Shown here in pieces: positions 10,739 through 20,457 of a stretch of 64,000 nt of DNA. Source of the DNA: Actinomycetaceae bacterium (GTDB taxonomy: Bacteria > Actinomycetota > Actinomycetes > Actinomycetales > Actinomycetaceae); the NCBI GenBank assembly GCA_030537615.1, contig JAUNVP010000004.1, positions 62,001-126,000 of the forward strand, written 5' to 3'. The notes under the pieces are model-generated. The model saw only the letters and a list, made by a program, of their open reading frames with translations, made no database searches and had not been told where the DNA came from. Both the position numbers and the translations under genes were made by a program. The first letter of the stretch is position 1, and each line of letters starts with the position of its first letter.

Positions 10739-11887
10739 TCACTGCCCGGTTTCGATCGGTCCGAGAAGAAAAGTCGCCCACGCCGAGTGGAGTGATTCGG
10801 CATCCGAGGGTTGGAAAAGCCCGGCAATGACATCCCGATAGAGACGTGACAGTTCTTTCGACATGTAGTAGCTTGATCCGCCCGAGGCTCGAATGGCCTG
10901 TTCAACCGATTCTTTGGCGGCCTCGCACGCGCGATGTTTGACAGCCGAAAGCTGCGGTAGCCACACGAATCCGCGGTCGACCCCAGTCTCGAAGTCACGG
11001 GCAAGTGCATCGATCTGCGGGTAGATACCGTCCATCGCAATGGCCGCATCGGCGATGCGCCAACGAATATCTGGATCATTGGAATAGGTTGTGCCCGTGC
11101 GCACGGATTGACGTTGCTTCACTGTTTCAACCGCAATTTCAACCGCACGTTCCCCTATTCCGGTGTAGGTGGCGGCGAGAAGGAGTTCAAAGTTCGCAAA
11201 AATCCCGAATACGACCGGATCAAAAGACGGGCCTGGATTGACCCGCGCGAGGATTCGTGCGGCCGGAGCGTGTGCGCCCTCGAGGATCGTCGTGTTGGAC
11301 TGGGTGGCGCGCATTCCGAGCGTGTACCAGTCATCCACGATGGTGAAACCCTCGTCGTCACGGTCGAGAATCGCAAACACCGACATCGGGCTGTCTCCAG
11401 AATCATCTCGCCCAAAAGTCAATAGTTTTGTCCACGCCGGTGCCAAAGAGGTAAAGATTTTCGTTCCGTGGAATGAGTATCCGCCCTCCCCATCGGGTTG
11501 CGCCCGAGTAGTCGAACCGAACAAAACGAGATCATTGGACGGTTCCGAAATGCCGAAGCCGAACAAATCGTCCTCTGCCGCCATGCGGAGAATTGTGGCA
11601 CCGCGGTCATTGCCTTTCGCCAGCATGTGACGGCCGAGCCCGACGATGATTTGATGCATATTGATCCCGAGTGCGGTGCCCGGTGCAGCCTTCGCTAAAG
11701 CCGTCTGCTCTCGACAAATCTCTGCTAGTGACAGCCCCGCACCACCAAATTCCCGCGGCACGAATGCCTTCAAATACCCTACTTTTCGCAGGTCCTCGAG
11801 ATCATCGTTGGGAAAGGTGTTTTCTGCATCGTGCCTCGATGCGCGAGAGTGAATTCGGCTGAGTAGCTCAGCATTCAGGAAGGCCAT
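10739..11887 (-). CDS. Acyl-CoA dehydrogenase family flavoprotein
   Basis: This 382-residue protein resembles acyl-CoA dehydrogenases: an N-terminal helical domain with FVPREFGGAGLS, a middle beta domain (FGFGISEPSNDL, the FAD/substrate strand), and a C-terminal helical domain. The sequence is closer to the divergent FMNH2-dependent monooxygenase-like branch (DszC/SfnC) than to fatty-acid enzymes, since no clear catalytic Glu is seen, so substrate is unknown. The frame is open to 11983, but the ATG at 11887 has GAGGAG seven bases upstream. It precedes arcA in the same direction, 67 bases apart. Confidence 0.8.
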   Translation of the reverse strand: MAFLNAELLSRIHSRASRHDAENTFPNDDLEDLRKVGYLKAFVPREFGGAGLSLAEICREQTALAKAAPGTALGINMHQIIVGLGRHMLAKGNDRGATILRMAAEDDLFGFGISEPSNDLVLFGSTTRAQPDGEGGYSFHGTKIFTSLAPAWTKLLTFGRDDSGDSPMSVFAILDRDDEGFTIVDDWYTLGMRATQSNTTILEGAHAPAARILARVNPGPSFDPVVFGIFANFELLLAATYTGIGERAVEIAVETVKQRQSVRTGTTYSNDPDIRWRIADAAIAMDGIYPQIDALARDFETGVDRGFVWLPQLSAVKHRACEAAKESVEQAIRASGGSSYYMSKELSRLYRDVIAGLFQPSDAESLHSAWATFLLGPIETGQ

Positions 11888-12001
11888 GGCGTCTCCTCGG
11901 GTGCGCGGACATAGGGGAGGTCTCTCCATCAAAAGTACCGGACTGAGGGCCGCACCACATTCCTGCGATAACATTGACTCCATTTCTCAGGCGTTTTCGA
12001 T

Positions 12002-12007
12002 TACATT
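12002..12007 (+). promoter_or_regulatory. Putative leaderless -10 box
   Basis: TACATT lies exactly six bases before the GTG start of the LytR_C gene, with no Shine-Dalgarno sequence. The spacing matches the other leaderless-type starts in this window. Confidence 0.4.
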
Positions 12008-12013
12008 TATGGT

Positions 12014-12628
12014 GTGAGCGATTACCCCCAGCCCGAGATTCCCCGTCGATCGACAGCCGTCAGTCCGCGACAGCAGTTCCGTGCTCGACGACAGCGGCGT
12101 CAGAATTCCGTGTTTTCCATCATCGTTGGCTTCATGGCGGTGACTTCGCTCCTCGCAATTCTCGTACTCTCAGGATTAGTTCGCATGCCGTTCGGAGACG
12201 ACTTCACTGTTTCTGTCGAAGAAGCAAAAACCGGCGACATCGTATGTCCACTGGACGGCTCAAAACCCGTCACTCTCGACGGTGTCAAAATCAAGGTCTA
12301 TAACGCAACGGGTCGTCCCGGTCTGGCAGGCACCGTCGGAGAACGTCTTGCTGCCTATGGTGTCGCTCCTGAAGAACCGGGCAACTACGCGGGTCAGTTC
12401 TACGGAACTACGCGCATTTCCGCGAGCAAAACCCGGATTACACAGGCGTACACCATCTCCCAGGCTTTTCCCGAATCGTCAGTTCGCTTCGACGAAGCGA
12501 ACACGGACATCATCACCATTATCCTCGGAGAGCATTTTTCAGAAATGATGTCCGAGTCCGACGTCGACAAGGCTTTTATGAGTACCGAACCGTTCGCAGC
12601 TCCGAAGAACTGCAAGGTAGCTCCGTAA
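12014..12628 (+). CDS. LytR C-terminal domain protein, membrane-anchored
   Basis: This 204-residue protein has a basic N-terminus, one membrane segment (about residues 37-57, VFSIIVGFMAVTSLLAILVL) and an extracytoplasmic LytR_C domain recognisable by VKIKVYNATGRPGLAGTV and the later E..T/I..ILG strand. LytR_C domains occur with LytR-CpsA-Psr cell-wall ligases, and stand-alone forms like this are common in actinobacteria with unknown roles in the envelope. A cysteine pair (C about 78 and the C-terminal C) could form a disulfide. The start is GTG with a -10-like box six bases before it. Confidence 0.8.
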   Translation: MSDYPQPEIPRRSTAVSPRQQFRARRQRRQNSVFSIIVGFMAVTSLLAILVLSGLVRMPFGDDFTVSVEEAKTGDIVCPLDGSKPVTLDGVKIKVYNATGRPGLAGTVGERLAAYGVAPEEPGNYAGQFYGTTRISASKTRITQAYTISQAFPESSVRFDEANTDIITIILGEHFSEMMSESDVDKAFMSTEPFAAPKNCKVAP

Positions 12629-12636
12629 AAGCGGCC

Positions 12637-14013
12637 CTACCGGGACTTCGGCTTCCGGTGACGCCTCGAATAGGCCGCGCCCTCGAGGTCGGTACCTGCC
12701 GGAGCTGAGGCCGGCGACGCCGCTTCCAGGTTGGTTCCACGTAGCTTCGAAATCCACCGCATGAGATGGTAGATGCCGATGGCGCACGCTGAACCGAGTG
12801 CAATGCCTTCGAACTGCATCCCGGCAGGCGCCCATGTGTAGTTCGCGATGGCGACAATCATGGCGACCGCCGCAGTGTTGAGATTGACGGGATCGGAGAA
12901 ATCGACTTTGTTCTGCACCCAAATGCGAACGCCAAGCATTCCGATCATGCCGTAGAGTACGGTTGCCGCGCCGCCGAGCACACCATCGGGAATCGTTGAG
13001 ATCATGGCCCCGAACTTCGGAAGCATGGAGAGGCCGAGTGCGATGAGGGCGGCGATGACGTAAGCGGCAGTTGAATAGACGCGCGTAGCGGCCATAACGC
13101 CGATGTTTTCAGCGTAGGTTGTTGTACCCGACCCGCCTCCCGAGCCAGCGAACATTGTTGAAATACCGTCCGCAAACAGTGCTCGTCCAGTAACGTCGTC
13201 GAGATTCTGTCCAGTCATTGCAGCGACGGACTTCACGTGTCCGACGTTCTCGGCAATGAGTACGAAAACGACGGGAATGAAGAGGCCGAGTGTCGATACG
13301 TCGAAGGAGGGAGAATGGAATTCGGGGAGTCCCACCCACGCCGCCTCGCCAATAGCTGCGTAGTCGATTTCGTTTTGGATAGCGGCGGTAATGTAGCCGA
13401 TGATGACACCGATGAGGATTGAGAGTCGGCCAATAATTCCCTTGAACAAGACGGTAATGAACACAACCGACACGATCGTGACGACCGCGGTAACGGGCCC
13501 ATTCTGCACCCAGTTCCAGGCCGCTGGTGCCAGGTTGAAGCCGATGAGAGCGACGATGGCGCCAGTCACGATCGGCGGCATGACAATATCGATCCACGCG
13601 GCCCCCGCGAAGTGAACGATGATTCCGACGAGAGCGAGTGTCGCACCAGTGGCAATAACGCCACCGAGCGCGTAGCTTTGCCCGAGTGATTGGGACACGG
13701 CGAGAATGGGAGCGATGAGGGCGAATGAGGACCCAAGGTAGGACGGAAGTCGCCCAGCGGTAATCGCAATGAACAGCAAAGTGCCGATGGCGGTGAAGAA
13801 GAGCGTGGTGTTCGGGGGGAAGCCGGTGATCAGCGGAACGAGGAAGGTCGCTCCGAACATGGCAATGACGTGCTGCGCTCCGATACCGACTGTGCGCGGC
13901 CAGGTCAGGCGCTCGTAGGGAAGAACAACCTCTCCCGGTGGAATAGATTTGCCGTCACCGTGGAGTCGCCACGTAAACGCTTTCTTGAAGGCTGTGCTGA
14001 AGGATGAGCTCAT
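12637..14013 (-). CDS. uraA: NCS2-family uracil permease
   Basis: This 458-residue, polytopic nucleobase symporter has the hallmark GIGAQHVIAMFGATFLVPL segment near the N-terminus and the NCS2 signature region AENVGHVKSVAAMTG, plus GGSGTTTYAENIGVMAAT. About 12-14 hydrophobic segments are visible. Uracil is the likeliest substrate by similarity to UraA/PyrP. The frame is open to a TTG at 14082, but the ATG at 14013, with GGA 11 bases upstream, gives the usual N-terminus. Convergent with the LytR_C gene, eight bases apart. Confidence 0.9.
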   Translation of the reverse strand: MSSSFSTAFKKAFTWRLHGDGKSIPPGEVVLPYERLTWPRTVGIGAQHVIAMFGATFLVPLITGFPPNTTLFFTAIGTLLFIAITAGRLPSYLGSSFALIAPILAVSQSLGQSYALGGVIATGATLALVGIIVHFAGAAWIDIVMPPIVTGAIVALIGFNLAPAAWNWVQNGPVTAVVTIVSVVFITVLFKGIIGRLSILIGVIIGYITAAIQNEIDYAAIGEAAWVGLPEFHSPSFDVSTLGLFIPVVFVLIAENVGHVKSVAAMTGQNLDDVTGRALFADGISTMFAGSGGGSGTTTYAENIGVMAATRVYSTAAYVIAALIALGLSMLPKFGAMISTIPDGVLGGAATVLYGMIGMLGVRIWVQNKVDFSDPVNLNTAAVAMIVAIANYTWAPAGMQFEGIALGSACAIGIYHLMRWISKLRGTNLEAASPASAPAGTDLEGAAYSRRHRKPKSR

Positions 14014-14213
14014 GTGATTTCCGATCCGTTGTGGCACTGGCAACTGAGTTACCCGGTCGGAATTCCACGGTACCTCCCTCAAGCGAGCGACTAAAACCGT
14101 GTTTACTCTCCGGGCACATCTCCCGCGCGCACAAACCGCAGCCGCAACCGCTATTTCCTGCGGGATGTAGACGAATGCCGCACGATCACCTTCGCTAAAC
14201 TAAAGGGAGGAGA

Positions 14214-15086
14214 GTGATCAAAATGACTCAATGGGTGGACGCTTCGACAAATCAGGATGAGGCAGTTGTTGCTTTAGCTGATCTCATGCGCAATCGAGTG
14301 ACCGCCGTTGTTGCCGGTGCAGGAATGTCAACTGATTCGGGTCTTCCCGACTATCGCGGAACCGGTTCGTCCGGTAATCCAACAGTTGATTTCGACCTCT
14401 TTATGTCGCATGAAAAATGGCGACGATGGGTGTGGCAACGCAACCAGGAAACGTGGAAGGCCGTCGCCTCCCTCACCCCGACTCCCGGCCACCGGGCGGT
14501 TGCCGCAATGCAGGAGGCTGGTATCGTCAACGGTATTGCCACACAAAATGTCGACGGTCTCGACCGCAAGGCAGGAATCGCCGACCCCGCCCTCCTCCAC
14601 GGAACTTTTGATCTCGTTGACTGTATTCAGTGCGGTACCCAGTTCGATCGTGTCGAGGTTGACGCGTGGATGCGCGAGCGCAATCCGACCGTGCATGATG
14701 ACGCCGACCCGACCCACGTTGCTATTCTCGCTCACGTCGATGAGGACGCAGCCGACGCCTCGACTTTTGATCCCGCACCGTGTCCACGATGCGGGGGGAT
14801 CCTCAAACCCAATGTCGTGTTCTTCGGCGAGGCACTACCAGCACAGGCTATGGACTTAGCTTTCCGTTACGCGCGCGAAGCAGATGTTGTCCTCGTTGTT
14901 GGCTCATCGCTTGTTGTCGGAACCGGACTGTGGGTGGTGCATGAAGGGATGCAACATCACGCACAGATCGCCGTTGTTAATCGTGGTCCGACGCAAGTTG
15001 ATGCGTACTGTAACCTGCGGATTGAGGGAGGAGCTTCACAGATTCTCGTCGGAGTCGCCCGTCTACTCGGTGTTTCAGTCGACTAA
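14214..15086 (+). CDS. Sir2-family NAD-dependent protein deacylase
   Basis: This 290-residue sirtuin has the NAD-binding GAGMSTDSGLPDYRG (from residue 35), QNVD (111-114), the catalytic histidine H129 in LLHGTF, and a zinc site of two CxxC pairs (C137/C140 and C190/C193). The GAG-x-ST-x-SG-x-PDYR form is typical of class II (SIRT4-like) sirtuins. It removes acyl groups from lysine with NAD and acts in the cytoplasm. GGGAGG precedes both the GTG at 14214 and an ATG at 14223; either may be used. Its stop overlaps that of the convergent LRV gene (CTAA). Confidence 0.93.
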   Translation: MIKMTQWVDASTNQDEAVVALADLMRNRVTAVVAGAGMSTDSGLPDYRGTGSSGNPTVDFDLFMSHEKWRRWVWQRNQETWKAVASLTPTPGHRAVAAMQEAGIVNGIATQNVDGLDRKAGIADPALLHGTFDLVDCIQCGTQFDRVEVDAWMRERNPTVHDDADPTHVAILAHVDEDAADASTFDPAPCPRCGGILKPNVVFFGEALPAQAMDLAFRYAREADVVLVVGSSLVVGTGLWVVHEGMQHHAQIAVVNRGPTQVDAYCNLRIEGGASQILVGVARLLGVSVD

Positions 15087-16168
15087 TTCCAGCGGAAGCT
15101 ACTTTCTGCTATCGGCCCGGTTTCGCCGCTTTGCCAACCGCTACGAGCAATGGCTATCGACTGACCTGTCATCGTGTTCCAACACGTCATCCCTGAGAAA
15201 GTCGACATGCAGGCAACGTCGTCGTACTGGGCGTATGTCCCATAATCGACGGTAATAGCGTCGGCGGCGTTAGCGACTTGACCGCAGGCCAGATTGACTC
15301 CGGTTTCCGTAGCTTCAACTGATAGGTAGCCCGTCGGACACAAGTTACCGAGGAAGGAGCTGGAGTCATAGGTTTCAAGTGCGGTACACAAAACACGGTC
15401 TCCGCTGAGATTACAGACGAGGTTTCCCGTTGGAGACTGCAAGGCTGATGTCTCAATGGCACCTTCTGGAGCTGGATACAACGGTTCTGGCTCTTCGGTG
15501 GGTTCCTCGCTCGGCTCCTCACTTGGTTCTTCACGTGGTTCTTCGCTCGGTTCTTCCGACTGCGTCGGTGAGGCCGTCTCGGTCGGCGACGGGGTGGGTT
15601 CAGGAATTATCTCTGGACTTCTCGTCGCAAAATAGATGACGACCGCGGCAAGAAGGAGTGCGAAAAGGGTCAGGAGAAGAATGAGGAAGAAGTAGGGCGA
15701 CCTCGTGCGCTTTTCTTCTTCTTTAGGCTGCGGGCCAAAAACCTCTTGCGAGGAAGGAGCGGGAGCAACAGTTGGTGCCGTAGTTGCTCCGACTGCACCG
15801 GTAGCGACTGCTGCGGTCAAAGTCGGTTGTTCGGATTCGTCAGGATGCGCTGAGTCTGGTTCCTGATTGTCGACCGCGGCAACCGAGCCAATAACAGGAG
15901 GAGTCGTGTCAGTCACGTGAGGAGCAGTCGTCGGATACACGGGGCCGCTCTCGCGGCGCTGGTGAACCGCCGCTTTCACGGCCTCATCACCAATATCATC
16001 AAGCCATTGGATGAGCCCCTCGTAGGCAGCGGGGTTGAGTGCAACTTTCGCTCGCAAAGCCGGGTATTCATAGGCGATAATGCGGAGCACTGAGGGGTCA
16101 GTTCGCGGGTCGGATGCCTGGGTGGCGATATCCGGTTTCCGACCGTTCGAGTGTGTATCCGTGTTCAT
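15083..16168 (-). CDS. LRV-domain membrane protein with extracytoplasmic tail
   Basis: This 361-residue protein starts with a short variant leucine-rich domain (residues 18-70: ASDPRTDPSVLRIIA...NPAAYEGLIQWL), found on many actinobacterial proteins. A Pro/Thr-rich cytoplasmic linker, one membrane helix (159-182) and a Glu-Glu-Pro-Ser tandem repeat spacer (204-228) follow. The outside domain of about 130 residues has six or more cysteines, probably disulfide-bonded. Function is unknown; a surface sensor or wall-associated protein is possible. The start has GGAGG seven bases upstream. Confidence 0.8.
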   Translation of the reverse strand: MNTDTHSNGRKPDIATQASDPRTDPSVLRIIAYEYPALRAKVALNPAAYEGLIQWLDDIGDEAVKAAVHQRRESGPVYPTTAPHVTDTTPPVIGSVAAVDNQEPDSAHPDESEQPTLTAAVATGAVGATTAPTVAPAPSSQEVFGPQPKEEEKRTRSPYFFLILLLTLFALLLAAVVIYFATRSPEIIPEPTPSPTETASPTQSEEPSEEPREEPSEEPSEEPTEEPEPLYPAPEGAIETSALQSPTGNLVCNLSGDRVLCTALETYDSSSFLGNLCPTGYLSVEATETGVNLACGQVANAADAITVDYGTYAQYDDVACMSTFSGMTCWNTMTGQSIAIARSGWQSGETGPIAESSFRWN

Positions 16169-16291
16169 GGGTCTGCCTCCGTGTGGTGCGCATAACCTAA
16201 TATCCCACCATTATTGCCACATGGGAAGCGGAAATATCACCCGAAAGAGCCAATTGTGTAAGGCATCTATCAGCTCTGCCGCGGGCAACTG

Positions 16292-17689
16292 TCAGGCGGG
16301 AGCATCGAATCCTTTTCTCGAAGCGGTCCGCGCATACCAGTGGGCACTTGCTTTCGGTGTACGAGCACCCGTCTCGTAGTCAACGCGGACGATGCCGAAG
16401 CGTTTGGTGTATCCGAATGTCCACTCGAAGTTGTCCATCAGTGACCACGCGAAGTATCCGTTGATATCAACGCCCTGCCCGATTGCTTCGTGAACGGCGA
16501 TGAGGTGGTCTCGGATGTATGCCAACCGGGTATGAGTATCGTCAACGAAACCAGTTTCGTCGCAGACATCGGGATAAGCGGCTCCGTTCTCCGTAATGAA
16601 GATAGGGATACCCGCCGGGCCGGTATATTCTTTGTCGAGACGGATCAGCAACTCTCGGAGGTCATCGGCCAGCACTTCCCATCCCATGTCGGTGACCGGG
16701 AGGCCGCGTGACAGAGTGCGAATGCGCTCGGCCCCCACATAGGGCGTGGTCGAGTTGATTTCGCTCCCCGAGGGTCCCGCGACTGCTACCCCGTTATAGA
16801 AGTTCACCCCGAGCACATCAAGCGGTTGAGAAATAATGTCCAGGTCACCATCGCGGATAACTCTATCTAGCCCTGCCTCGCGCATATCGTCGCACACGTC
16901 CGCTGGATAGGAGCCTCGCAGGAGAGGATCGAGGAAAATACGGTTGTGCGCACCGTCGATTTGGCGCGCTGCATCATGATCAGCCGCACTGTTCGGATCG
17001 GCCGGGTGGGCAACGGTGAAGTTGAGCGTGATCCCCAGTGATAGTGGTTTCCCATCTGCGCGAGAGCGGATTTCTTTCGCCGCGAGACCATGTCCGAGAA
17101 GCAGGTGATGAGCGGCCGCAACCGCTTGTTTAGGATCGGTGTAGCCGGGCGCATGGATGCCTGCCGCATAGGACAAAAACGACGAACACCAGGGTTCGTT
17201 GAGCGTTGTCCAATACTCAACCCTATCCCCCAGTTCTTCGTAAACGCGGGCCGCGTACTCGGCAAACCGATAGGCCGTGTCGCGGTTGGCCCACCCGCCC
17301 TGCTCGAGGAGCGCACGCGGCTCATCCCAGTGATAGAGGGTAATCCACGGGGTAATGTCGTTTGCTAATAGCTCATCGACCAGACGCGAATAAAAGTCGA
17401 TCCCCAACGCGTTAAAATCGCGGTCATCGGGGCGCACTCGCGCCCAGGAAATCGAGAACCGGTACATGTCGAGGTTGAGACGTTTGATCAGTGCGACGTC
17501 TTCTTCCATCCGATGATAGTGGTCGCACGCAACCTCAATATTCGATCCGTCAATGATGTTTCCCGGCGTGCGACAGTAGGCATCCCAGATTGAGTCGGTT
17601 TTCCCGTCCTCGTGGCCCGCACCTTCAATCTGGGCTGCCGCAGTTGCCGCTCCAAACTGGAATTCCGGGGGAAATTCGTAGCGCTGCAT
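16292..17689 (-). CDS. bglA: GH1 beta-glucosidase
   Basis: This 465-residue cytoplasmic glycosidase has the acid/base in TLNEP (E165) and the nucleophile in ITENG (E367), the N-terminal FQFGAATAAAQIEG and the C-terminal YFAWSLMDNFEW signatures. It hydrolyses beta-glucosides or related disaccharides; the exact sugar cannot be told. AGGAGG precedes the ATG. It lies 35 bases after nrdG on the same strand, with no terminator seen, so it may be read through from nrdDG. No PTS or ABC sugar transporter is adjacent. Confidence 0.94.
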   Translation of the reverse strand: MQRYEFPPEFQFGAATAAAQIEGAGHEDGKTDSIWDAYCRTPGNIIDGSNIEVACDHYHRMEEDVALIKRLNLDMYRFSISWARVRPDDRDFNALGIDFYSRLVDELLANDITPWITLYHWDEPRALLEQGGWANRDTAYRFAEYAARVYEELGDRVEYWTTLNEPWCSSFLSYAAGIHAPGYTDPKQAVAAAHHLLLGHGLAAKEIRSRADGKPLSLGITLNFTVAHPADPNSAADHDAARQIDGAHNRIFLDPLLRGSYPADVCDDMREAGLDRVIRDGDLDIISQPLDVLGVNFYNGVAVAGPSGSEINSTTPYVGAERIRTLSRGLPVTDMGWEVLADDLRELLIRLDKEYTGPAGIPIFITENGAAYPDVCDETGFVDDTHTRLAYIRDHLIAVHEAIGQGVDINGYFAWSLMDNFEWTFGYTKRFGIVRVDYETGARTPKASAHWYARTASRKGFDAPA

Positions 17690-17724
17690 GGTGCCCTCCT
17701 AGCCGTGAGTGGACACTTTATAGC

Positions 17725-18453
17725 TTACGCTCGACGAACGATGAGATTGTCAAAACCTAGCGCTTCAATGTCGTTAACGAGAGAGTCGAACTGATCATTC
17801 CAGCCGGATTCGGTGGCGATAAAGCCCTCGGGCGCCCCTTCGGAGCGTGCCTGTTGCAGGGCGAAGGTCCGTACCCCGCGCATTCGGCATGCGAGCGCGA
17901 CACTCAGCTCATCACCGGGCGACTGGGGAAACGCGGTCAGACGAATTTCGTACTGAAAATCGGGATTGTCCTTGGCGTGTTGGAGGAGGACATCAAGGCT
18001 CTCCCACGCTTTTTCCCCGGAACGCGGGCGTCCCACGACAGCAGGATAGTTTTCAGTCGTTGCCTTGACATCCATTCCCACCCAATCAACCAGACCGAGC
18101 CCGAGGAGTTCACGCAATGCTCTCGGATATGGCCCTGCCGTGTGGAGACCAACGGCGAACCCGAGTTCCTTGATTTCTCGCGCGGCATCAACGAGTGCGC
18201 GCTGGCGAGTCGCCTCACCACCGGAAAAAACAATTCCGTCAAGGAGGCCGCGGCGGCGTCGCATGAACGCCACCACGTCCTCCCACGGAATAACACCGGG
18301 GGTGCGGCAATCAATGATCGCGTGGTTATGACAGTACCCGCACTCCCACGGGCATCCTTGAGCGAACACCGTGGCCACGAGTTTGCCGGGCCAATCGACA
18401 CTCGACATCTTCTGGATGCCAGCGAGTTGCAGGGTATCTGTCATGGTTTTCAT
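17725..18453 (-). CDS. nrdG: Anaerobic ribonucleotide reductase activating protein
   Basis: This 242-residue radical SAM enzyme installs the glycyl radical on NrdD. The cluster-binding cysteines are C34, C38 and C41 in CPWECGYC, and the GGE-type SAM motif appears as SGGEAT. It is longer than the about 155-residue E. coli enzyme and belongs to the longer form common in Gram-positives. The first ATG overlaps the nrdD stop (TAATG), so it is translationally coupled. A second in-frame ATG three codons later is possible. Confidence 0.94.
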   Translation of the reverse strand: MKTMTDTLQLAGIQKMSSVDWPGKLVATVFAQGCPWECGYCHNHAIIDCRTPGVIPWEDVVAFMRRRRGLLDGIVFSGGEATRQRALVDAAREIKELGFAVGLHTAGPYPRALRELLGLGLVDWVGMDVKATTENYPAVVGRPRSGEKAWESLDVLLQHAKDNPDFQYEIRLTAFPQSPGDELSVALACRMRGVRTFALQQARSEGAPEGFIATESGWNDQFDSLVNDIEALGFDNLIVRRA

Positions 18454-20369
18454 TAGCGCGCTGCGACCTCCGCCATGGGCGCCTCAATTACTCCGTCGAC
18501 AGCACCGGTGACGCGCGATTTAAGCGGACCGTGCTCATCGGCAGCGTCTTCGGTGAACATTGTGCGCTCGGCGTATTCGGATTTCTTGCCCTTGTTGAAG
18601 GACTTGACTGGACGGAAGTAGCCCATCACGCGAGTCCACACTTCACACTCTTGTTCGGTGTTGCCGCGTTCAGCGCAGTTCGGGCACGTGAAGTGCTCGC
18701 CCTGGAGGTATCCGTGCACCGGACAGATGGAAAACGTCGGAGTAATCGTAATGTAGGGAACCTTGAACGCTTTGAGAGAGCGGTGGACGAGTTCCTTGCA
18801 CGCTTGGGCGGTAGAGACTCGCTCTCCCATGTAGAGGTGTAGGACGGTGCCACCGGTGTACTTGCCCTGGAGTTCCTCCTGCATTTCGAGGGCTTCGAAG
18901 GGGTCGTCGGTGTAGCCGACGGGCAGCTGCGAGGAGTTCGTGTAGTACGGTGCTTCTTCGGTTCCCGCCTGAATGATGGTCGGGAAACGCTTGGCGTCTT
19001 CCTTTGCAAAGCGGTAGGTAGTGCCTTCTGCGGGAGTGGCTTCAAGGTTGTACAGGTGGCCGGTTTCCTCCTGTAGTTGCACCATTCGGTCACGCACATG
19101 GTCGAGAACGCGCACGGCCATATCGTGTCCGCGCTCATCGGTGATGTCGTATTCGCCGACGGTGAAGTTCGCGACCATCTCGTTCATGCCGTTGACTCCG
19201 ATGGTGGAGAAGTGGTTGTTGAGATTGCCGAGGTAGCGCTTGGTGTAGGGGAATAGTCCGGTATCGATATGGTGCTGAATCACCGAACGCTTGCGTTCCA
19301 AGGTGCCGGCAGCGATGTCGATGAGCTCGTCGAGACGGGCCATAAGGGCATCCTCATCTGCTGCATGGAGGTAACCGAGACGTGCCATATTAATGGTGAC
19401 AACACCGATCGAGCCGGTTTGTTCCGCCGAGCCGAACAGACCGTTGCCGCGCTTGAGGAGCTCACGCAGGTCGAGTTGAAGACGGCAACACATGGAACGA
19501 ATCATGCCGGGGTCGAGGTCGGAGTTGAGGAAGTTCTGGAAGTAGGGCAGACCGTACTTTGCAGTCATCTCAAAGAGAGCGTCAACCTTCGGATCGTCCC
19601 AATCGAAGTCGGGAGTGATGTTGTAGGTCGGAATGGGGAAGGTGAAGACGCGGCCGTCGGCGTCTCCTGCGGTCATGACTTCCATGAATGCACGGTTAAT
19701 CATGTCCATCTCAACCTGGAGATCACCGTAGGTGAAGTCGCACAGTTCGTCTCCGATGATCGGAGTTTCTTCCTTGAGATCCTCCGGGCAGGTCCAGTCA
19801 AACGTGAGGTTGGTGAACGGGCACTGCGATCCCCAGCGGGAGGGAACATTGAGGTTGTAGATGAGTTCCTGCATGTTTTGGACGACCTCGTCATAAGTCA
19901 TGTTGTCCAGCCGCACGAATGGAGCCATGTAGGTATCAAAGCTGGAGAAAGCCTGGGCACCAGCCCATTCGTTTTGTAGCGTTCCGAGGAAGTTGACGAT
20001 TTGGCCGCATGCCGAGGAGAAATGCTTTGGCGGAGCGGAAGCAATCGCGCCGCTCACTCCGTTGAATCCCTCTTGGATCAGTTGCTTGAGGGACCAGCCG
20101 GCACAGTAGCCCGCAAACATGTCAAGGTCGTGAATGTGGATGTCACCTTCGCGGTGAGCGGCGCCGGCTTCGGGTTCGTAGACGCGGGAGAGCCAGTAGT
20201 TAGCAACGATTTTTCCCGAGGTGTTGAGGATGAGGCCGCCGAGGCTGTAATCCTGATTGGCATTTGCATTAACTCGCCAGTCAGATCGGTCGAGGTATTC
20301 CTCAATCGTAGAAATGGCATCGACGTTGTACACCGGACGAGACTCTGCAGGGAACTGAGGCTCTGACAT
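18453..20369 (-). CDS. nrdD: Anaerobic (class III) ribonucleoside-triphosphate reductase
   Basis: This 638-residue glycyl-radical enzyme makes dNTPs from NTPs without oxygen. The radical glycine is probably G583 in RVMGYF, and just before it is a zinc site (ICPVHG and CPNC, plus a further Cys). The substrate barrel holds the CRLQLDLRELL segment and VTINMARLGYL. No N-terminal ATP-cone is evident, so overall activity may not be regulated by ATP/dATP in the usual way. AAGGAG lies five bases before the ATG. NrdR-type boxes upstream suggest repression when dNTPs are plentiful. Confidence 0.95.
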   Translation of the reverse strand: MSEPQFPAESRPVYNVDAISTIEEYLDRSDWRVNANANQDYSLGGLILNTSGKIVANYWLSRVYEPEAGAAHREGDIHIHDLDMFAGYCAGWSLKQLIQEGFNGVSGAIASAPPKHFSSACGQIVNFLGTLQNEWAGAQAFSSFDTYMAPFVRLDNMTYDEVVQNMQELIYNLNVPSRWGSQCPFTNLTFDWTCPEDLKEETPIIGDELCDFTYGDLQVEMDMINRAFMEVMTAGDADGRVFTFPIPTYNITPDFDWDDPKVDALFEMTAKYGLPYFQNFLNSDLDPGMIRSMCCRLQLDLRELLKRGNGLFGSAEQTGSIGVVTINMARLGYLHAADEDALMARLDELIDIAAGTLERKRSVIQHHIDTGLFPYTKRYLGNLNNHFSTIGVNGMNEMVANFTVGEYDITDERGHDMAVRVLDHVRDRMVQLQEETGHLYNLEATPAEGTTYRFAKEDAKRFPTIIQAGTEEAPYYTNSSQLPVGYTDDPFEALEMQEELQGKYTGGTVLHLYMGERVSTAQACKELVHRSLKAFKVPYITITPTFSICPVHGYLQGEHFTCPNCAERGNTEQECEVWTRVMGYFRPVKSFNKGKKSEYAERTMFTEDAADEHGPLKSRVTGAVDGVIEAPMAEVAAR

Positions 20370-20457
20370 TGCGGCTCCTTCGCGTGAAAATGGGGCTCTT
20401 ATAGACGTTAGTTGTCGCTTCTTTCAGCGAGCGGCGTTTGCAACCTTACGACGATGA

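Noticed and set aside
14014-14090. Leader peptide or attenuator before uraA
   Set aside because: GGGAGG followed by a GTG in another frame exists, but no paired alternative stems or T run were found.
19269-19979. 236-codon plus-strand ORF opposite nrdD
   Set aside because: Shadow of the nrdD reading frame; nrdD motifs are intact and continuous.
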